64,000 bases of DNA from Elysia crispata (GCA_033675545.1 JAWDGP010006299.1:199501-263500), one strand, 5' to 3'; shown: positions 11,436-22,510, counted from the first letter of the stretch. Made by a program: numbers and translations. The notes: generated from the sequence alone by a model not told the origin.

Positions 11436-11474
11436 TGTTACAACATGCCCCAGTCATGGGGTAAGTTGTAACAG
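11436..11474. repeat. Subterminal transposase-site-like motifs, right side
   Basis: TGTTACAACATGCCCCA (11436-11452) and the inverted TGGGGTAAGTTGTAACAG (11457-11474) mirror the motifs on the left side of the element and lie between the transposase stop codon and the right inverted repeat. Confidence 0.7.
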
Positions 11475-11630
11475 AGGGCAGAAGAGAAGACATGTGGCGT
11501 GGTTCGTAAAATAATGTTCCAAATTGTCTGAAACGTATTTTAAACGTGCATGTCACTAGGCTTTCTGTATTTAACATAGTTGTAAACTTATATCTCATAT
11601 ACACCCGCGCTTATGGTCTTTTAGAAAAAA

Positions 11631-11656
11631 GTGTTACAACTTGTCCCGGCTTACCC
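11631..11656 (-). repeat. Right terminal inverted repeat of the pogo-like transposon
   Basis: Its reverse complement begins GGGTAAGCCGGGACAAG and continues TTGTAACAC. It is followed by the TA duplication at 11657-11658. Confidence 0.9.
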
Positions 11657-12503
11657 TACAACCACGATAACCATGATTAGTATTTAGCAAGAGCAAGATA
11701 TTATAAGAATTGTCTTTTAACAAAAAAAGTAAACAAAAAAAAAACATCAATATTAGTCAAATACAAAAGCTCGCTTGGCAAGGCGTAGAATTTCGCTCAA
11801 ATTTCTGCATTAATTTTTAGTCCTTATCGGCGAGCTCGTACGGCTCAGTCCAAAAATCAAACTTAGGAGACTTAAACCTAGCTACGTCCGATTCCACCAC
11901 GGCCAGAAATCACTGCCTTGATAGGCAGCTGTAATGCGATTTCGCTGTACTGTGAGCATGCTAACCCATGCTAGGGGGGAAAATTAATAATTGGTAACAA
12001 AACTAAAATTCAACTTGCTTTATACCACTCTGTTTCTAAACCTTTCGAAGTAGAGCAAACGTTCTAGTACTCATTTTTATCTTCAGAATTAAATCTAAAA
12101 GGCGGAGAAAAATGGGTGTTTCTACCATTCTTTTTATGAGTTCTATTTAAAAGTGAAGACCCCTTCCTCTGATTTAGAGCTTTCAACCATAATATGTTTA
12201 TGTCACTTTTATTTGTTAAAAAAAACAAAAACAAAAACAAAACAAAAAAAAAACCGCCAGTGCGATATTAAAAAAAAAACGTACCATTTGAATCTAAGTA
12301 AATTTTCCTTTCATATGATTTGATTTTTTCAACGTCATGAGAAAATTTTAGTTTAAAATTTTGATAGCCTACTACTCCAAATGAAAGTCATACATGCTGA
12401 TTCAACTATTTATCTAAGCAAAGGGGAAGAAAAAAAAATCACGGAGCTCATGATAATAACTTGATCTAACAATGACATTATAAATACACACCAAATATAA
12501 GAC

Positions 12504-12827
12504 ATGTCAGAATTCTTTCTCGATTTTCGATCACATAAACCCTTCACGCTGAAAATAGGCTCAGTCGCTCCTTACATTACACACAAAACCCAGGCGGAAA
12601 TTCAAACTGCAATTGACAACTTCTTTCCAGTACGCAGAAAAAAAAATATGTTCACACTCAAAATAGTTCAAAAACAGCACCCTCTAGAGAAACACTGCAT
12701 CGCGCTCATACAAAAATACCGGGTAGGACTAGATCTAGATCTAGGCTTGTTAAAGGAGCAGGACATAGAAAAATCAGTAGGTGATTTCAGCAGTAGAAAA
12801 ACACTGAGAGCACAGCTTCTCAAATGA
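12504..12827 (+). CDS. Hypothetical ORF, 107 residues
   Basis: An open frame starting MSEFFLDFRSHK, with no recognisable domain, signal peptide or membrane segment. It contains a LDLDLGLL stretch that comes from a repeated CTAGATCTAGATCTAG sequence. No splice or poly(A) signal clearly supports it. It may be a chance frame or part of an unidentified repeat. Confidence 0.15.
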   Translation: MSEFFLDFRSHKPFTLKIGSVAPYITHKTQAEIQTAIDNFFPVRRKKNMFTLKIVQKQHPLEKHCIALIQKYRVGLDLDLGLLKEQDIEKSVGDFSSRKTLRAQLLK

Positions 12828-12979
12828 TTTGAAAGAAGAAATCAAACAACGAATTATCAATATATACCGGGTACATCTACTTAAAGTCGGCACTCGCTCT
12901 CCGAAACTAAACTGTAATCTTTAATTTATTATATTAACATATTAACAATGAGATAGATGCACACACATACATACATACA

Positions 12980-12980
<1 letters not shown>

Positions 12981-13011
<31 letters not shown>

Positions 13012-13097
13012 CTTCTTCTTCTTCTTCTTCTTCTTCTTCTTCTTCTTCTTCTTCTTCTTCTTCTTCTTCTTCTTCTTCTTCTTTGTCTGCCGGTAAC

Positions 13098-13192
<95 letters not shown>
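12981..13192. repeat. Adjacent (CTT)n and (ATT)n microsatellites
   Basis: About 35 CTT units (to about 13084), a short GTCTGCCGGTAACTG spacer, then about 30 ATT units (13099-13191). Poly-Ser, poly-Arg, poly-Tyr and poly-Ile frames here are artefacts. Confidence 0.9.
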
Positions 13193-13195
<3 letters not shown>

Positions 13196-14168
13196 AGGAC
13201 TTGTAGGTGTGTGGGTGCTTAAGTAGCGTTCTAGCCAAGAATAACACAACGCAATAAGCAGGAAAGAATTTTCTGGAAAGCTGTAAACAGGCTTTTGTCA
13301 TGTTGATTAGGCTGATGGCAATCTGAGCTGCAAAATAAATTTTTAGACATCAGTGAAGTGTGACGCCTGCTTTACAGATGATTTAAGGAGTGATGAGAAA
13401 ACCTCAGATAATGAAAACATAAGAAAAGGGATACGATTTGAAATTTCGAGGAAAATAGAATTGCGAGATTTCCTCGGAAACATAATATGGCATACAATTT
13501 CATGTTTCCTTTAGCCTAGGGGCTTATACATATGACTGCATTGATAAGAGCAAAAATGATACGAACAAAAATTCTTTACAAGGTACTTCAGAAAACTTGA
13601 ATTTTAAGTAAGATTCTTATTGTGAATATTTTAGTTAAGGATCTTGATTTTAATTGAAACTTGCCTGTACACTCGATTTGCAGGTATTTTATCGGTATCT
13701 TTCAATATTTTTATACGTGTAATCTTTTTACAATTACATTTTTTACGTGATTCACGTTAATAATATAAATTTTTGTACAAGATGATGCAGATTAATTAAT
13801 TTTGGATGTTTTTTTTTTTTCTTTTAGCCGTTGATTGTCAAGACAGTAGTGTTAATTTTACTCATTTATCCTTCTATTTTCATATGCATATTATATTCAG
13901 ATTTTAATAATCATTATTGCGGTCTGCGGTATTTCTACACTATATTTGTTAATATTCCTGCTTTGTGTTCAGATCTTTGATTTATTTAAAATATTATGTC
14001 TCAAAATAAATATTATTTGTTTTGATTCATCCTTGTTCACTTTTTTTTTTTTTTTTTGTAATTCTTGATCCTTGTTAAATTACGTATCAAATGAATTTAT
14101 AAAAACAATATTTTTTTTTAAAGCCCCGATTCACGGATGATTCGCAAACTAATGCAGACTTTTTCAAT

Positions 14169-14169
<1 letters not shown>

Positions 14170-14237
<68 letters not shown>
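14170..14237. repeat. (AAT)n microsatellite
   Basis: About 22 AAT units, about 120 bp past the 3' end of the broken receptor. Confidence 0.9.
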
Positions 14238-14243
<6 letters not shown>

Positions 14244-14355
14244 GCAAACCCGCAATATCTTAATTTGCGGCTAACTTCGCAAATGGAATACAGCAACACT
14301 GGAAAAAAAAAATAAAAAAAACAAGAAGCGACTATGAAGTGATATGCAGTTGGGG

Positions 14356-15389
14356 TTAAATCTTAGAGGTCATTTGTTCTTTGCGAAAAAAAAAAGTCTT
14401 GACTGTTTTAAGATGTCGTGTGTTGAAAATTAAATGAATAAGAATATTTACAATTGTATTGAGCAAGAGAAACGTTTCACTAACCATCAGGAACAATTGC
14501 TTTTCATTTCTGTACCTGCCTTTGGGTGAGAATTCTACAATGAATACTTTTATAAGAGAAAAGAGTAAATGCGGGGTCAAGCAACAAACAAACACCGCGG
14601 CTACGAGCACCACTGTTTTCACAACTCTTGTGTCTCTTCGCCCGTCTGAGTCATAGTTTGAACTGCCCGACGCTGACGTTTCTCGAAATCTAGAAGATCT
14701 GCTGAGGTTGATCGAGAGAATAACAACACACACGATATCTGTAATGAAAATTGTGTAAAAGGTAACGCTAGCGAAGAGAGTGTAGATACCCCAGTGGTAT
14801 CCAACAAGTACTGCAAATCGCTTGTTCGTCTGGGGATTCCTCAAGTAGATTGTCTTCATCGGCGAAAAGACGTACACCAAAACAAATATGGCGGCGCTCG
14901 ATAGAATCAAGATGGCGGCCAGCTGGTGTTGCGCAGTCAGCACAAATTTTACCCGTAATGGCATCGCCACACAACAACAGCGCACCACAGCTATGACCAC
15001 TGTGGTGATCAAGGATACGTACTGTGGAAAGGTGGAAAGGTCACGGCGAAAAAGCTGCCCCAGTAAACTCTCTGGATCTCCAGCTCTATGCCTGCAGCCT
15101 CGCAGATGACCGTCTTCTGCAGGATGTAGGCCACGCTATTGATTAAAGCGACGCTCGCGAACACGCCATCTGATATGGACAAGATAAAAAAGTTTTGCGT
15201 GACTCCGTCCCCGAGCCCCATTTTGAAGAGGACCATCGTGTTGATGAAGTTAAAGGTAATGTATGCGACGCCAAGCGCTGGGTTGGATATTAGTTTGAAT
15301 AAGAGGCCAAAGAAGTCTAGAGTTTCGTCAGTGATGAAAGAGGAGTAAATAGTTATGTATTCTTCCGTTTTGTTGTATATTTCTTTATC
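14356..15389 (-). pseudogene. Class A (rhodopsin-family) GPCR, frameshifted, likely pseudogene
   Basis: Read on the minus strand, two frames together give a seven-helix receptor. Frame one (15389 down to about 15040) covers TM1 (ISNPALGVAYITFNFIN), TM2 (NFFILSISDGVFASVALINS) and the start of TM3. Frame two (about 15024 to 14356) covers the rest of TM3 (TTVVIAVVRCCCVAMPLR, where VVR replaces DRY), TM4, TM5, TM6 (VVLVAAVFVCCLTPHLL) and TM7, ending MTSKI. The frames are separated by an exact 8-bp tandem duplication at 15024-15039; with a single unit the two frames join. No ATG lies in frame between the upstream stop (15390-15392) and TM1; the first is inside TM1 at 15236. So the start is also lost, or sits on an unseen exon. 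The RCCCVA signature resembles orphan and chemosensory-like receptors that I associate with gastropod genomes; the ligand is unknown. Confidence 0.8.
15024..15039 (+). repeat. 8-bp tandem duplication disrupting the receptor frame
   Basis: GTGGAAAG occurs twice head to tail (15024-15031 and 15032-15039). The extra eight bases change the frame in the third transmembrane helix of the receptor encoded on the opposite strand. Confidence 0.9.
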
Positions 15390-16207
15390 TTAATCTGGAA
15401 AACAAGATCTTTTTTTCTCAATGCAATCATAGCAAAAAAGCTTTAGTTTGATTTATTTGATGGATCATTAGATGTGAATGTCGAAGGTTTTAGAAGCCCA
15501 TTAATTCATTCTATCATTGAAATGATGATCTTAAAATATAAAGAATCTTTGACTTGATAAAATTTAGGCCTACTTGGATTTAGTCTAGTCTAAACCTGTG
15601 TTACTTTCGTCGGTCAACCGTCAGATTTGCGCAAGCGCTGATACAATTAATTATGACATGTCAAATGCTCTAGGTCGGGAGTAAAGCAGTAACAAAGTGC
15701 GCGCTCTATATTGTAGACTTACAAACAATACAGAAAGTACCGCTTTAAGTCCTACATCGAAATAAATAACAGGTGGAAAAAGTATATAACACATTTCAGA
15801 TTGCCCAATTTATTATATTTCCAAATTGGAACAGGTGTCTAAAACAATTTTTTCTGTTGAAATATACTAAAAATAACGAGTTTAAGAAAAAAAAAAGCGA
15901 AGCCCAATCTATCTTTTTCACTTTCCCCATTTTTTTTTTTTCAATAATTTCAGATGGTACAATTTGTCATATTTACTCAGTTATTCATTACAACTGTCCC
16001 TTATTTCTTTAGGTCGAAATAATGTACTGGTGACGTTTTTCAATAAATATCAAGGTTTCAACTTGGCCTGAAAAAAGTTCAAATGGTTCATTATTAACTT
16101 TTTAACTCTGCAATCTAATTAAAAATTAAAAATTCCAGGTACCGGTAGCAATTCTTTTATAATCTTATCTTGCTACAGAACTTAAGACTAAAAGATAAGA
16201 TATAAGG

Positions 16208-16705
16208 TTCTCCAGCATCTTTTCCCAATGTAATGTTCTTTCACTTTTCTTCTTCAGGTGTAGAGAGGTCGGCATTTTAATGTTAGTTCCAGTTTAAAAA
16301 AAAACACCTCTTAGGGATGATGTAAAAGAGGAGCTGGTTAGTTTGCCTGGAATATATAGTATTATCTGTGTGAAGAGAAAGTAGACCCAAGAGGCTCTCG
16401 ATAATACATTTACCTGCGAGACTTGAAAAAGTAATTGCGAGTTTGTCGACTGCTATTAGATTCTCCAGCATCTTTTCCCATTGCAATGTTCTTTCACTTT
16501 TCTTCTTCAGGTGCAGAGAGACCGGCATTTCAAGTTTCGTTCGAGTTAGAAAACGAGTTTTTAGGGTGGATGAAGAAGAGGAGCTGGGGGTGTGCCCGAA
16601 ATATCTATTATTGTGTATGTGATAAGAAAGGAGACCCTAGAGGTTCTGGGTGAAATACGCAAGACTTGAATAGCGATAGCGAGTCTGTCGACTGCCTGCT
16701 AGGAC
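16208..16705. repeat. Tandem duplication of an approximately 253-bp unit
   Basis: Copy one starts at 16208 and copy two at 16461, both with TTCTCCAGCATCTTTTCCCA. Similarity continues through TTCTTTCACTTTTCTTCTTCAGGTG, AGAGGAGCTGG and a TCGACTGC ending. The copies have diverged by scattered substitutions and small indels. No coding potential is convincing, and no inverted repeats or known element ends were seen. Confidence 0.75.
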
Positions 16706-17472
16706 CTGAATGGTTGGAGGAAGTTCTTGACCAACACAAAAAGTTGTCTTGCTGGCTACCTGAGAAAGTGAAGATCACTCGACAAAGTCATCAAACAACA
16801 AGATAACTTAATGATGTTAGCTGGATCATTTTTTTCTACAAAACATCCTAACTGATTATAAACCTCTTGATTCTGCCGAGTCTAAAAAGGAATTAAAGAT
16901 TATCACTCTGCAAGGGATGCAACCTCTCTCAACCTTTTCCTAACTATCCATTCCTATCTGTCCTTTCTGTGAAAATTCGAAGCTGGGCAGTGAATTCCGT
17001 TGCTTATTTGTCTGTCAAAGTAATTGAGTGAAAGAGACTGTTGAAAAGAAAATACTTTTTACCGCCATCAAAACATTTTAGGACATATAACTTGTTCAAT
17101 TCTAAAAAAAAATATTTTGAGTTAAAAAGTCGTTGCAAATTTATTGCAAGAATCAATGCGTAATGGTGGGTTTCGTTATTTTGTGTTACATTATCCTTTG
17201 AGCTTCAGTCACCTTTATTTACTTGTATATCTTTAAACTATGAATATTATGCAATTGATATTTTGTGTTAATTACAATTATTTGGTGCATTTCACCTTTT
17301 GATCACATTCTTGTAATACATGGCTGGGTCGTAACAATCTTGAATTGAAGTGGAATGAAATGGAATCTCTAATAGGGACACTAAGGACTGTTCGTTTTTT
17401 ATCCAGGTCTGATGTTTGCACAATTAACTTGTAATATTGGGTTTCTTTTACTTAAAAAAACCCCATAAAACT

Positions 17473-17475
<3 letters not shown>

Positions 17476-17514
<39 letters not shown>

Positions 17515-17799
17515 TTCTCTCGCTCCCTCTCTCACTCTCTTTCTTTCTCTCTGCCTCTCCATCATTTTCTCCTTGACTACAAATATGTCACATGAACTTG
17601 CAATATATTCTTAATATAAATTAAAAGCAAGAATTCCTGGAAAAGACTCAGTCCAGCATCTGTTCTCCCCTTTCATCAGATTTATACGTCTCTTATTTTC
17701 TCTCTCTCTCCCTCCCTTCTGTTTGTCTGTTCCTCTCTCTCTGTCTCTCTCCCCTCCCTCTTTCTTTCTAAAATATCTTATCTATCTATCTTTTTTACC

Positions 17800-17878
<79 letters not shown>

Positions 17879-18410
17879 ACACGTGTGATTGAGTGAGGAT
17901 CATAAAATTTCAAACCGGAAAAAAGAACGTGACAAAAGATAAACGTTTTGTTGTTACTTTGTCATTTTTTGGTTTAAAAAATAAAAACAAACAAACATAA
18001 AAAGAAGGGGGGGGGGGGAGGCAAACAAAAATGAAACAACATCAAAGAGGCTTCTGAAGGTTATTGTGAGCAGTCATAAGATCGGTTTTGTTTTTTTTTT
18101 GTTCTGTGTGTCTCGATTTCAAGACATTCAACTTCTTTCCAATCCCCCTACCTAAACACACACACACACACACACACATCTTATCTGTCCAACGCTATCT
18201 TTCTCTCTCCCGTCTCTATTTTTTCACTCGTATTTCTCTTTCCTCTCTCGTCTCTCTCTTTCTTTTTTCTCTCCCTTTCACCCTTTTTGAATATATGGAG
18301 GGTATTTTATCCATATTAAAAAAATTGCAGTCTCCATTAGTGTTGGTTGAAACTAATTTTTTTTTTAAAAGATGACCATACACAAATTTAAAAAGGAGAA
18401 AAAAATCTCT

Positions 18411-18487
<77 letters not shown>

Positions 18488-18498
18488 GGTCTCTCTCG

Positions 18499-18532
<34 letters not shown>
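17476..18532. repeat. Series of (CT)n tracts ending in (AT)n
   Basis: CT tracts at about 17476-17520, 17804-17872 and 18401-18487, separated by T/C-rich DNA with a short CA repeat at 18158-18178. A TA repeat ends the series (about 18502-18532). No gene is evident. Confidence 0.85.
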
Positions 18533-18537
<5 letters not shown>

Positions 18538-19322
18538 CCAGAAAAAAAAACGTTTGTAAGTTAATGTAATTGAAAATATTTATTCATACTAGTCTATGAT
18601 TTCATCTATCCGCCTTTTTACAAGCATTCACATCTTACTGAAATCTGAAAAAAAATATCAAATATTTTAAAAAAGAGCTGTCTTTATCACGAATCGATCT
18701 CCATTATCTAAGACTCTTCAGGAATCTTAGATGTCGTTAAACTTCTCAGAGAACCAGATCAGAAATCGTTAGAAACTGTCCATTTCTGTCTGAGGCTGTT
18801 TCCTTAGTTTCCATGCAAGCTCTGTCTGCATATCGACTTTTACATTTTTTTTTTATTTGCGTTTAGAGACCGAAAATTAGGATCGATATTCAGCAATATT
18901 GTTATCGCTAATTCTAAAAGTGTTCATCCTTAAACTAAAGTCTTAGATGCAAAAGAAAAGCGGAAGAAGTGAGTGCCCTGCCTTATCAATTTATAACTGA
19001 AAAGTGGCGTCATTTGAGATTACAAATATTTTTTTTAAAACCAAAATCTTAGCGTGATGCCTTGATAAAAGCCAGATCCTGGTTCGCCGAAATCTAGGAT
19101 ATTCTATCTACCTAATAGGATGACAGAAGGATTACGTGAAATGAAAGAATCATTGCGTAAAGTTGTTTCGTCCTGTTAACACTGAAAAGATTTATTGCGG
19201 TTTTAACGGAATGCATTAATTTAATTTTCTTTTCGGACATGCTTATTCTTTGTAACACAATAATAACGAAATATTGTAGAGATTTGAAACTGGCAAGTTC
19301 ACTAATCTTGATTATACTGTAG

Positions 19323-19360
<38 letters not shown>

Positions 19361-20040
19361 TGTAGTTGCTGTTTTCAAACGCCACAGTCAAAACAAAATT
19401 AAGAGCCATCGCATTGAGGTATTCTTCTTCTTCTCTAGTACAATGGGCGAGCTATCTGATGGAAATAGATTAAAGAAACAATTCCCCATTTTTCAAAGAC
19501 TTTAAAGATGGAGACCAGGCAAACTTCTATTTAGGATCAATATTGTTTTTAGAGAGGGCCGTGATCATTTGCAGCGCGTAATCTATTGAGCGGTTATTCC
19601 CACCATAGCTAGATCTAGACTTGAAGATTCTCGAGAAAAATCTAGAAGCACAGGACCTTCCGCTAAAGTGTTATTATTTTCATTCAGTATACTATAGAAT
19701 AAATTGATACTTATCATATTACCGATAGGGGCAAAGTATATATTCTATTTTGGATTTTTTTTTTTTAATTTGTATAAAAGCGTTAGTAGCTCTTGAAGCT
19801 GCTATTTAAGATGCCACAATTTTCTTTGCTAGGTACGGTACATAATTATCTACCTCTAGGTGGCGCTGTTAGAAACTGTGCACGGGAAAAAAAACGCCGA
19901 ATTTTTACACTTGAACGAAGTGTATTAATATTCTTTCTTATTTTCAAACGGCCTATGGAGCTCCTCCTATGAAGACATATGCTAGGCCAGTAATATTGAC
20001 TTTAGCATGTGGCAACATGTCCGAATAATTTTGTGCACTT

Positions 20041-20176
20041 CCTGGAACAAGAAAGTATTTTGATTCAGTGCGACATAAATATAGATACATAATTATGATA
20101 CGATATCTCCTGGAACAAGAAAGTATTTTGATTCAGTGCGACATAAATATAGATACATAATTATGATACGATATCT
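20041..20176. repeat. Perfect 68-bp tandem duplication
   Basis: The unit starting CCTGGAACAAGAAAGTATTT occurs at 20041-20108 and again at 20109-20176 with no differences that I can see. It sits in non-coding DNA upstream of the intact receptor gene. Confidence 0.9.
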
Positions 20177-20208
20177 CTGGTTGTAAATTATTCTATGCCA
20201 CAGTGCAA

Positions 20209-20224
20209 TTTTTTTTTTTTTTTT

Positions 20225-20255
<31 letters not shown>

Positions 20256-20260
20256 GGGGG
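20209..20260. repeat. Adjoining T26 and G26 homopolymers
   Basis: Twenty-six T (20209-20234) run directly into twenty-six G (20235-20260), about 390 bp upstream of the receptor start codon. A G run this long can form G-quadruplexes on the plus strand. Homopolymer length may be imprecise in an assembly. Confidence 0.85.
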
Positions 20261-20654
20261 AGGGGAGAAAGGAAAAGATCAGATCGGTAAGCTGAATCAA
20301 AGCCCCGTTCTTCAAGTGTGTCGTCGCCGATAAAGCATTGTTACAGTTGATTGGACAAAGTTTATTAAAGCTTTTAAATGGTAATAGCAAGACGCATCTT
20401 TTAAGATTTTTTGTCAAATACCTAACAGTTATAAGCGGTCCGTTAGATCATTAGAAAAGTGGACATTTTGTGATTTATCTATGTGGTTTGCTGTGTGTTT
20501 AACGCAAGGAATATGTGATTGAGGTATATTTAAGTTTTTGTTGTATTTTTTTTTTAACTTAGGATTATAAGAGCCGTACCACAGCCGCATTCTCAATATC
20601 ACTTTCTTTCAAACGATGAACGTGAAACGCGAGATAAAACCTTAGGTCCTCATT

Positions 20655-21875
20655 TTGCGCTGTGTCGGCCTTGAAACAGACCTGAAATACTTTGATGGCA
20701 CACATTCTTTCGATTCAAGAGATATGCGTCGCACAAGTTTTAGCAATGGTTTTGGTATGGAAAACATCAATGGTAGCAATCAGACATATACAGCAGCAGC
20801 TGATGATCCAACAAGTGTGATGTGCGACAAATACCTGCCTAATTGGTTATGTTACCTGTGCTTTCCTTTAGACGTATGCATTGTGGTAGAGAATATTCTC
20901 CTTGTTGCCGTTATCTGGCGAGGCTCCGCCACAACGCTATCTTCTAGCAGTTATGTGTTTCTGGCCTCCCTAGCGGTGGCGGACGGTTTGGTCGGGCTAG
21001 CTTCATTAGTTTTATCCATAATCTATCTACGGGCTTATCCAGAGGACGGCAACACTTACTCTCCCTCTGATATCTTCTCTATTGCGGTCATCGCCGCACA
21101 AACTCTGATGCTCATTTCGGTAGTCCATATGGCTGTCCTGGCTGTAGATCGCTATCTCTACATACTGCATCCGTTTGTATACATTCGGCACGTGACCGAG
21201 CGAGTTATCGTGACCACAGTTGCAGGAACATGGTTGCTCGGGATATTGACAATGTCACTTCCGGGACTTTATTACATATCCCACCAATGGACGCCGTTCT
21301 GTGAAGCAACCAACACTCATCACGTGTTTACAATATCGATGGGTTCGGTCTATTTACTTGCGTTTGCTATCACGTGTTTTGCTTACTTTAAAATTTTTCA
21401 ACAGGCGAGAAAGCAGAAGAGATCCATAGCCGTATCGCTCAGATTTAACAGGGACAGGGGCGGCACAAACTGTAGACTTTCGGAGTATTTGAACCGCCAA
21501 GGCAGGGAGGCCTCGGCAGAAACAGTTACCATTTCTAACAGCCGTACGGCCATAGCGCGTCCTGAAAATCTGATATGGCGCACTTCAGGGTCAGAAGCTT
21601 CACAAACACAGGACAACTGGAAGTCTTCAAAGAAAATTGTGAAATTCTTATTCCTTGTTTTTGGAATATCTATAGCATGCACTCTACCTTCCACATTGTG
21701 TCTTTTATTGAACTCGGTGATAACAGTACAGCCAGACATAGCTTTTGTTATGGTTTCCGGCCTACCTTTCAATTCTATGTTGAACTTTTTTGTCCTTCTC
21801 GTCAGAGACACATCCCTCAGAAAAGAACTTCGAAGAATGTTAAAGGATCTAGTTCACTTTCTGTATGTAAAATAA
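20655..21875 (+). CDS. Class A (rhodopsin-family) G-protein-coupled receptor, orphan
   Basis: A single-exon, 406-residue seven-helix plasma-membrane receptor. Visible landmarks: N-glycosylation sites near NGSNQT in the extracellular N-terminus; TM1 about 64-88 with N80; TM2 about 99-122 with LAVAD (D110); TM3 about 140-164 followed by DRY (165-167); TM4 183-207; TM5 224-248; a long third intracellular loop 249-326 rich in basic and Ser residues; TM6 328-352; TM7 361-384. The NPxxY motif is altered to NFFVL (377-381). The usual cysteine at the top of TM3 is absent. That absence is known in the melanocortin/S1P/cannabinoid branch, so an affinity to that group is possible but unproven. The first ATG is used; a later one at residue 24 or 35 would also leave all helices intact. 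The ligand is unknown. Confidence 0.9.
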   Translation: MRCVGLETDLKYFDGTHSFDSRDMRRTSFSNGFGMENINGSNQTYTAAADDPTSVMCDKYLPNWLCYLCFPLDVCIVVENILLVAVIWRGSATTLSSSSYVFLASLAVADGLVGLASLVLSIIYLRAYPEDGNTYSPSDIFSIAVIAAQTLMLISVVHMAVLAVDRYLYILHPFVYIRHVTERVIVTTVAGTWLLGILTMSLPGLYYISHQWTPFCEATNTHHVFTISMGSVYLLAFAITCFAYFKIFQQARKQKRSIAVSLRFNRDRGGTNCRLSEYLNRQGREASAETVTISNSRTAIARPENLIWRTSGSEASQTQDNWKSSKKIVKFLFLVFGISIACTLPSTLCLLLNSVITVQPDIAFVMVSGLPFNSMLNFFVLLVRDTSLRKELRRMLKDLVHFLYVK

Positions 21876-22169
21876 TTATATACTTTGATTTTGTGCTCTT
21901 TAGAATCACCTGATTGAAAATCAAGGATGATTATAGGTTTTTTACTATTTAGCCTATTCTGTTTTAATTTTTTAAGTTGTATCTATCTCTCCTATGCTTT
22001 CGTACAGAAAGAAGAGAGAGGAAATTAACTATGAAGTCTTAAGTGTTATTTATATTATTGTAATATTACTACAGTGTATGAAGAATGGAATTTAGAACAC
22101 AGATAGCTAGGAGTATAACATTAAGAACCTGGGAAAAAAAAAATTCAAGATTGATAAGAAGAACATTTA

Positions 22170-22170
22170 A

Positions 22171-22267
<97 letters not shown>

Positions 22268-22465
22268 TAGATAGAGAGAGAGAGATGAGAGAGAGATGAG
22301 AGATATAGATGAGATAGATAGAGAGAAAGAGAGAGAGAGATGAGAGAGATAGATAGATAGAGAGAGAGAGATGAGAGAGAGAGATGAGAGAGATAGATAG
22401 ATAGAGAGAGAGAGATGAGAGAGAGATGAGAGAGATAGATAGATAGAGAGAGAGAGAGGGAGAGA

Positions 22466-22498
<33 letters not shown>

Positions 22499-22510
22499 GG
22501 GAGGGAGGAA
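22170..22510. repeat. Compound (GA)n / (GATA)n / GATGA microsatellite
   Basis: A pure GA tract from about 22172 is followed by interspersed GATAGATA, GATGAGAGA and GAGGGAGG units to about 22510. Long reading frames across it are low-complexity artefacts. Confidence 0.9.

Larger units (their letters stand above)
8634..11656 (+). mobile_element. Complete pogo/Tigger-type DNA transposon
   Basis: The ends are 26-bp terminal inverted repeats at 8634-8659 (beginning GGGTAACCTGGGGC) and 11631-11656, matching at 22 of 26 positions. Both are flanked by TA (8632-8633 and 11657-11658), the target duplication used by the Tc1/mariner/pogo superfamily. Inside are further copies of a GGGG(C/T)AAGTTGTAACA-like motif on both strands near each end. 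One intact transposase ORF fills the middle. A donor at 8823 (CCG|GTGAGT) and an acceptor at 9288 (TTTTACAG) suggest a 466-bp 5' UTR intron ahead of the start codon. Intact ends plus an intact ORF suggest a recent insertion that may still be mobile; this is inference. Confidence 0.9.
11660..14355. other. Intergenic DNA
   Basis: Holds the weak ORF at 12504-12827 and the CTT/ATT/AAT repeats. The part 11760-11980 is less AT-rich and may be an old repeat, but I cannot name it. Confidence 0.5.
15400..20650. other. Intergenic DNA between the two receptors
   Basis: Contains the 253-bp and 68-bp tandem duplications, CT/AT repeats and the T26G26 tract. No coding exon is supported. Confidence 0.5.

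Noticed and set aside
12957..13301. Poly-Ser, poly-Tyr, poly-Arg and poly-Ile frames
   Set aside because: Artefacts of the CTT and ATT microsatellites.
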